This document shows positions 7,995-11,354 of a stretch of DNA of 11,354 bases, one piece after another; positions within the stretch are counted from its first letter, which is position 1, and each line of letters opens with the position of its first letter. Source of the stretch: Gammaproteobacteria bacterium (GTDB lineage Bacteria; Pseudomonadota; Gammaproteobacteria; Steroidobacterales; Steroidobacteraceae); contig VBNP01000129.1 of the NCBI GenBank assembly GCA_005877965.1, forward strand, positions 4,122-15,475. Reading direction: 5' to 3'. The notes under the pieces were generated by a model. The model ran no database searches. It saw only the letters and a program-made list of their open reading frames with translations, and was not told the DNA's origin. The position numbers and the translations under genes were made by a program.

Positions 7995-9064
7995 TGACCG
8001 CGATGATCACCCCCTCCTCCGCTCCCACGCCTCGCCTCACCTCCCTGTCTCACGGCGGTGGCTGCGGCTGCAAGATCGCACCGGGCGTGCTCGCCGATCT
8101 GCTCAAAGGCTCGGTTCCCACGGCGCCGTTCGCCCAACTGCTGGTCGGTATGGAGACCGCCGACGATGCCGCGGTCTATCAGCTCAGCGAGCACCAGGCT
8201 CTGGTGGCGACCACCGATTTTTTTATGCCGATCGTCGATGACCCTTTCGACTTCGGGCGCATCGCGGCCGCCAATGCGCTGTCGGACGTGTACGCGATGG
8301 GTGGTACGCCGATCCTGGCGCTGGCGCTGCTCGCCGTACCGGTCAACGTGCTGTCGCCGCAGGTCATCCGCGAGATTCTGCGTGGAGGTGAGGCGATCTG
8401 TGCCGAAGCGGGCATCCCCATCGCCGGCGGCCACAGCATTGATTCCGTGGAGCCCATCTACGGCCTCGCGGCCATCGGGCTCGTTCACCCGCGGCATCTG
8501 AAGCGCAACTCACAGGCACAGGCTGCGGATGCGCTGGTCCTCGGCAAGCCGCTCGGCGTCGGCATCCTGTCGGCCGCGCTCAAGAAGGGGCAGCTCCCCG
8601 CCGCCGGCTATCGGGCGATGATCGACACCACCACCCGCTTGAATCGCGCCGGGCCGGAGCTGGCCGAGCTCGCGGGGGTCCACGCAATCACAGACGTCAC
8701 CGGCTTTGGCCTCCTCGGGCATCTGCTCGAGATGTGCCGGGGCGCGCGGCTCGGCGCACGAGTGAGCATGGCGCACGTGCCGCTGCTGGACAGGGTGCTT
8801 TCCATGGCCGAAGCCGGCTGCGTCACCGGCGCCTCGGCACGTAACTGGAGCTCCTATGCGCCTGAAGTGCAGCTGGCGCCGCAGCTCGAGGGCGCCCCTC
8901 AGGCGCTGCTGTGCGATCCGCAGACCTCGGGGGGACTGCTGATCGCGTGCACGCAGGATGTGGTGGCCGAGGTCGTGAGAATTCTTCGGCGTCACGGCTG
9001 CGCGCACGCGGCGGCCATCGGCGTCATGACGGCAGATGCGCCGATCGTGCGTGTGGAGCCGTGA
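7994..9064 (+). CDS. selD: Selenide, water dikinase (selenophosphate synthetase)
   Basis: SelD makes selenophosphate from selenide and ATP, the selenium donor for SelA (and for 2-selenouridine in tRNA where SelU is present). The product is 356 residues from the ATG at 7994, or 353 from the in-frame ATG at 8003; E. coli SelD has 347. The catalytic motif SHGGGCGCKIAPGVL has C24 and K27, matching E. coli C17 and K20. This is a cysteine form, not a selenoprotein form. Other conserved blocks are TTDFFMPIVDDPFDFGRIAA, ANALSDVYAMGGTPILAL, the GGHSID loop and ITDVTGFGLLGHL, typical of the PurM/AIR-synthase fold. Neither start has a Shine-Dalgarno site, because the upstream bases are the tRNA 3' end. 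The gene converges with the amidohydrolase, with 8 bases between the stops. Confidence 0.95.
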   Translation: MTAMITPSSAPTPRLTSLSHGGGCGCKIAPGVLADLLKGSVPTAPFAQLLVGMETADDAAVYQLSEHQALVATTDFFMPIVDDPFDFGRIAAANALSDVYAMGGTPILALALLAVPVNVLSPQVIREILRGGEAICAEAGIPIAGGHSIDSVEPIYGLAAIGLVHPRHLKRNSQAQAADALVLGKPLGVGILSAALKKGQLPAAGYRAMIDTTTRLNRAGPELAELAGVHAITDVTGFGLLGHLLEMCRGARLGARVSMAHVPLLDRVLSMAEAGCVTGASARNWSSYAPEVQLAPQLEGAPQALLCDPQTSGGLLIACTQDVVAEVVRILRRHGCAHAAAIGVMTADAPIVRVEP

Positions 9065-9109
9065 GGATCAGCTCAATGCGCAGCGCCTGCCGACGAGAGC
9101 TGATTCTTG
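9062..9109. terminator. Inverted repeat at the convergent selD/amidohydrolase ends, possible terminator
   Basis: ATCAGCTC (9067-9074) is perfectly repeated in inverse at 9097-9104 (GAGCTGAT), and the stem extends outward to about 13 pairs if G-U pairs are allowed. The loop is 22 bases. It spans both stop codons, where a shared terminator would be expected. No clean T-run follows on either strand, so it is not a textbook intrinsic terminator. Confidence 0.35.
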
Positions 9110-10440
9110 TAGATCCGTCCGTCCTTCATGATCAAGGCGAGCGCGACGTCCGGATGCTCCAGCAGCGTGATGTCTTGCAGCGGCTCGCCGTTGATGAGCA
9201 GGATGTCCGCATAGGCGCCCTCCTCGATGACCCCGAGCTTGCCGGGGTAGGGATTGCGACGGCCTGACATCGCGAGCAGCTCCGCGTTGCCGGAGGTCGC
9301 CTGGCGCAGAATCTCCACTGGAGAAAACCAGCGCGCCCGCAACGTGAACTCCCGGCTCTGGCGCGCCATCTGCTCCAGTCCGAACACCAGATCGGTGCCA
9401 AAACCGAGTTTCACGTGGTACTTTTTCGCCAGGTTCATCATGGCATCCGTGGCCGCGCGAACCTGCAGGAACTTGGCCCGTTGCGTCTCCGATATTCCCG
9501 GCGGCGGTACCTCGTACACCACGACATTCGTGGAAAGAAAGATCCCGCGCTCGGCGATCAGCCTCATCGTCGGCTCATCGACGAGATGGCCATGCTCGAT
9601 GCAGCGAACGCCAGCTTCGATCGCGCGGCGGGTGCTCGCCGAATTGTAGCTGTGTACCGTAACGTAGGTGCCGAAGCTCGCCGCGACCTCGACTGCGGCC
9701 CGCAGCTCTTCGGGCGTGTACTCCAGCACCTCGATCGGATCGAACTCGGACGCGGCACCTCCGCTGGCCATCACCTTCAGCATCGCGGCGCCGTGGCCCA
9801 TCTGGTCACGCGCCGCCGCCAGCACCTCGGGAACGCCGTCCGCAATCGTCGTCATTCCGGTGCGCTCCTCAAGGGTCAAACCACCACCGAGCCTTCGGGG
9901 GGGATCGATGTAGTGGCGGTCATCGCCGTGACCGGCCGTTTGGGATAGCGCAGCGCCCGCCGCGTAGATGCGCGGACCGACGACGTACCCGGCGTCGATC
10001 GCTCTCTTGAGACCGAACACCGCCCCCGCGACATCGCGTTGCGTGGTAAACCCACGCAACAGTGCCTGCTCGGCACCGCGGATCTCGAGGGCCGCGACGT
10101 ACACGGGATCGGCCTCTTGCGCCTCCTGTCGGGTCAGCACACTGCTCATGTGGACGTGCGCGTCGATGAAACCGGGGGTCAGTACTCGGCCGCCACCGTC
10201 GATGGCGACCGGATGAAGCCCCGGGGCAGGAGCGATCCCCGCGTGTGAGAGCGATTGAATCCTGTTACCTACGATGAGGACCTCACCGGCATAGGGTGCG
10301 TCACTTCGGCCATCCCAGATGCGCACGTTTCGAAACAGATACGCGCCCGGTGCGGCGGCGAGGGGCGCCACCTCCGTCGCGGCAGAGGCCGCGACGCTCG
10401 CCAGCAGGAACCCCACCATGAACAGCCGCATGCGTCTCAT
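9073..10440 (-). CDS. Secreted metal-dependent amidohydrolase (imidazolonepropionase-like)
   Basis: A 455-residue amidohydrolase-superfamily enzyme. Residues 1-20 look like a Sec signal peptide: MRRMR, a hydrophobic core, and cleavage after ASA before ATEV. The (beta/alpha)8 metal site is visible: HxH in FIDAHVHMS (H95, H97), the probable carboxylated lysine K222 in MLKVMASGG, H263 in TVHSYNSAS, H283/H285 in IEHGHLVD and the catalytic D350 in LGFGTDLVFG. The family (metal-dependent hydrolase subgroup A) includes dipeptidases and carboxypeptidases acting on N-acyl or Xaa-Pro/Arg substrates; the substrate here cannot be read from sequence. The start at 10440 is chosen for GGAG (10447-10450 on the opposite strand) 6 bases away and the signal peptide. 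A longer frame to 10554 runs into the tRNA-Gly remnant and is rejected. No functional link to the sel genes is apparent. Confidence 0.9.
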   Translation of the reverse strand: MRRMRLFMVGFLLASVAASAATEVAPLAAAPGAYLFRNVRIWDGRSDAPYAGEVLIVGNRIQSLSHAGIAPAPGLHPVAIDGGGRVLTPGFIDAHVHMSSVLTRQEAQEADPVYVAALEIRGAEQALLRGFTTQRDVAGAVFGLKRAIDAGYVVGPRIYAAGAALSQTAGHGDDRHYIDPPRRLGGGLTLEERTGMTTIADGVPEVLAAARDQMGHGAAMLKVMASGGAASEFDPIEVLEYTPEELRAAVEVAASFGTYVTVHSYNSASTRRAIEAGVRCIEHGHLVDEPTMRLIAERGIFLSTNVVVYEVPPPGISETQRAKFLQVRAATDAMMNLAKKYHVKLGFGTDLVFGLEQMARQSREFTLRARWFSPVEILRQATSGNAELLAMSGRRNPYPGKLGVIEEGAYADILLINGEPLQDITLLEHPDVALALIMKDGRIYKNQLSSAGAAH

Positions 10441-10446
10441 GAAATA

Positions 10447-10450
10447 CTCC
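10447..10450 (-). promoter_or_regulatory. Ribosome-binding site fixing the amidohydrolase start
   Basis: GGAG on the minus strand lies 6 bases before the ATG at 10440-10438. It places translation at the signal peptide rather than at upstream in-frame TTG codons. Confidence 0.6.
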
Positions 10451-10509
10451 GCGTAGTTGGGCACACGAATGCGCACCTGACGCGGGCACGCGTTCTTACA
10501 GGGAAGGGA

Positions 10510-10555
<46 letters not shown>

Positions 10556-11211
10556 ACCGGAAGATACCAAGTAAATCAAGTAGATAGACCCTCAAATCGC
10601 GCCAGATCGTGCCAATGGAATCAAGTGGTTGCCACTGCCAACTTGCCACGTACTTGCCAACGTGGGTTTCTCCCTTTGGATCCTGGTGCCGGTCCTCGCC
10701 GGGATTACGAAGCGACGCTGATTGCCTTCCAACAGGAGAAGGTTGCAAGCCGTGAGCAGTTCGACGTGAAGCTCGCGGTCGCGCCGAAGCTGTACGCCAG
10801 GCTCGAGCGGCATCTGGGAGCTTGCCGACCGAGGCCTACGCTTGCGCCGATCGTTGCGGTGCGCGCGCGCGTTTGCAGGTTGCCGTGCTGGCGTTCGCGC
10901 TTCGAACGAGTCGTCGGACTGCCACGTTTTCCAAGCAAGCTACCTGAGCCGGCTTGCAGACAACGCAGTAGATAATCCGGATGGACGGCAGTCGTTGCGA
11001 GTCTGTTCGTCGCAATGGCCCCTCTGGGTCTTGTTGTACCCGTGGCGCTGGCTAGTGCTACTAGGCTGACTTGTGTTGCCGTGAGGCTGTCAGCCGTCGG
11101 ACGACACTGGGTTGCGCGAAGAAGGGAGTTCTCTTTTGAAGAGCATCAGGCGCACGGCACCGCCAACCGAAAGGGGCGGCAACCGTTGAGAGAGTCCTAC
11201 CGCCACCGCGC
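10556..11211. other. Probable element end with no convincing gene
   Basis: About 650 bases between the tRNA-Gly remnant and the relaxase fragment. The first 45 bases are noticeably richer in A and T than the chromosome to the left. Several frames stay open for 70-116 codons on both strands (for example plus 10625-10975 from a GTG), but none shows a recognisable domain, a Shine-Dalgarno site or credible codon use, and they overlap one another. No integrase, transposase or IS terminal repeat was recognised. A 7-bp inverted repeat GGCTGAC/GTCAGCC (11064-11070 and 11089-11095) is the only other structure seen. The region is best read as non-coding or degraded element DNA. Confidence 0.5.
10610..10659. 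repeat. Cluster of five TGCCA repeats (three as TTGCCA) beside the att site
   Basis: TGCCA occurs at 10610, 10630, 10636, 10644 and 10655; those at 10630, 10644 and 10655 are TTGCCA. The inverted repeat CCACGT (10646-10651)/ACGTGG (10660-10665) overlaps the last copies. Short direct repeats beside an attachment core are typical of integrase arm-type or excisionase sites. That function is inferred only from position. Confidence 0.45.
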
Positions 11212-11354
11212 CACATCTCGACTCTACCGATGCCCGCGGGGAACCCCGGCCTCAGAAAGTGCTGACGGCCGTCAAGAACTTCGCCTGGGAGGACTTTGGC
11301 CTCAAGCACCGCTACGCGATGGTGCTGCACACCGACGAGCCGCACCCGCACGTG
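11212..11354 (+). pseudogene. Conjugative relaxase fragment, apparently frameshifted and cut by the window end
   Basis: From 11250 the plus frame reads PQKVLTAVKNFAWEDFG, then LKHRYAMVLHTDEPHPHV, running off the window. This is the third motif (HxDxxHPHxH type, metal-binding histidines) of a plasmid/ICE relaxase, the enzyme that nicks oriT and pilots single-stranded DNA. It resembles the family annotated as relaxase/mobilization nuclease (MOBP-like). The preceding residues expected there (HI..SMPAGTPP) appear in another frame at 11212-11249 as HISTLPMPAGNP. The join suggests two extra or one missing base near 11246-11252. The usual ~100 upstream N-terminal residues were not found in any frame; a stop at 11187 precedes the open part. 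It is probably a decayed mobilisation gene, though a sequencing error could explain the frameshift alone. Confidence 0.6.

Noticed and set aside
8051..8074. SelD as a selenoprotein
   Set aside because: The catalytic position is TGC (Cys), not TGA, in HGGGCGCK.
10625..10975. Possible 116-residue gene on the plus strand
   Set aside because: It has a GTG start without a ribosome-binding site, begins inside the TTGCCA repeats, has no recognisable domain, and overlaps open frames on both strands. High GC alone gives such frames.
11263..11274. Perfect 12-bp palindrome TGACGGCCGTCA
   Set aside because: It lies inside the conserved relaxase reading frame (LTAVK), where codon choice explains it. There is no other sign of an operator.
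10556..11354. CRISPR array or insertion-sequence ends
   Set aside because: No regular repeat-spacer pattern and no paired terminal inverted repeats with a transposase were seen.

Overview
The window is GC-rich DNA, probably from a proteobacterium (gamma- or betaproteobacterial by resemblance; the sequence alone does not settle the genus). The formate dehydrogenase subunits, FdhE, SelA and the selenocysteine tRNA all closely resemble their Escherichia coli counterparts.

Bases 1 to about 9064 form one tightly packed plus-strand cluster for a selenium-dependent respiratory formate dehydrogenase. In order: the C-terminal two thirds of the catalytic alpha subunit (5' end outside the window), the four-cluster iron-sulfur beta subunit, the cytochrome b gamma subunit, the maturation protein FdhE, selenocysteine synthase SelA, the elongation factor SelB, the selenocysteine tRNA gene selC (7899-7994) and selenophosphate synthetase SelD. 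Genes overlap or lie a few bases apart, so co-transcription is likely, although no promoter is visible. The set covers every dedicated step of bacterial selenocysteine use: SelD makes selenophosphate, SelA converts Ser-tRNA(Sec) to Sec-tRNA(Sec), and SelB delivers it to a UGA codon. The seryl-tRNA synthetase is a housekeeping enzyme encoded elsewhere. The expected client UGA, in the N-terminal half of the alpha subunit, lies upstream of base 1 and cannot be seen. The most unusual point is that selC is wedged between selB and selD, and the final A of its encoded CCA is also the first base of a selD ATG.

Bases 9073-10440 (minus strand, convergent with selD) encode a secreted metal-dependent amidohydrolase. 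Just upstream of it, at 10510-10555 on the minus strand, lies the 3' part of a glycine tRNA (anticodon GCC), intact from the anticodon loop to CCA but lacking its 5' half. This is what a tyrosine recombinase leaves at the far end of an element integrated in a tRNA gene. It is read here as an att site, with chromosome to the left and element to the right.

Bases 10556-11354 fit the edge of such an element: an AT-richer start, a cluster of TTGCCA-type repeats (10610-10659), about 500 bases with no convincing gene, and at the right edge an apparently frameshifted fragment of a conjugative relaxase. No integrase gene is visible; it would be expected at the other end, outside the window.
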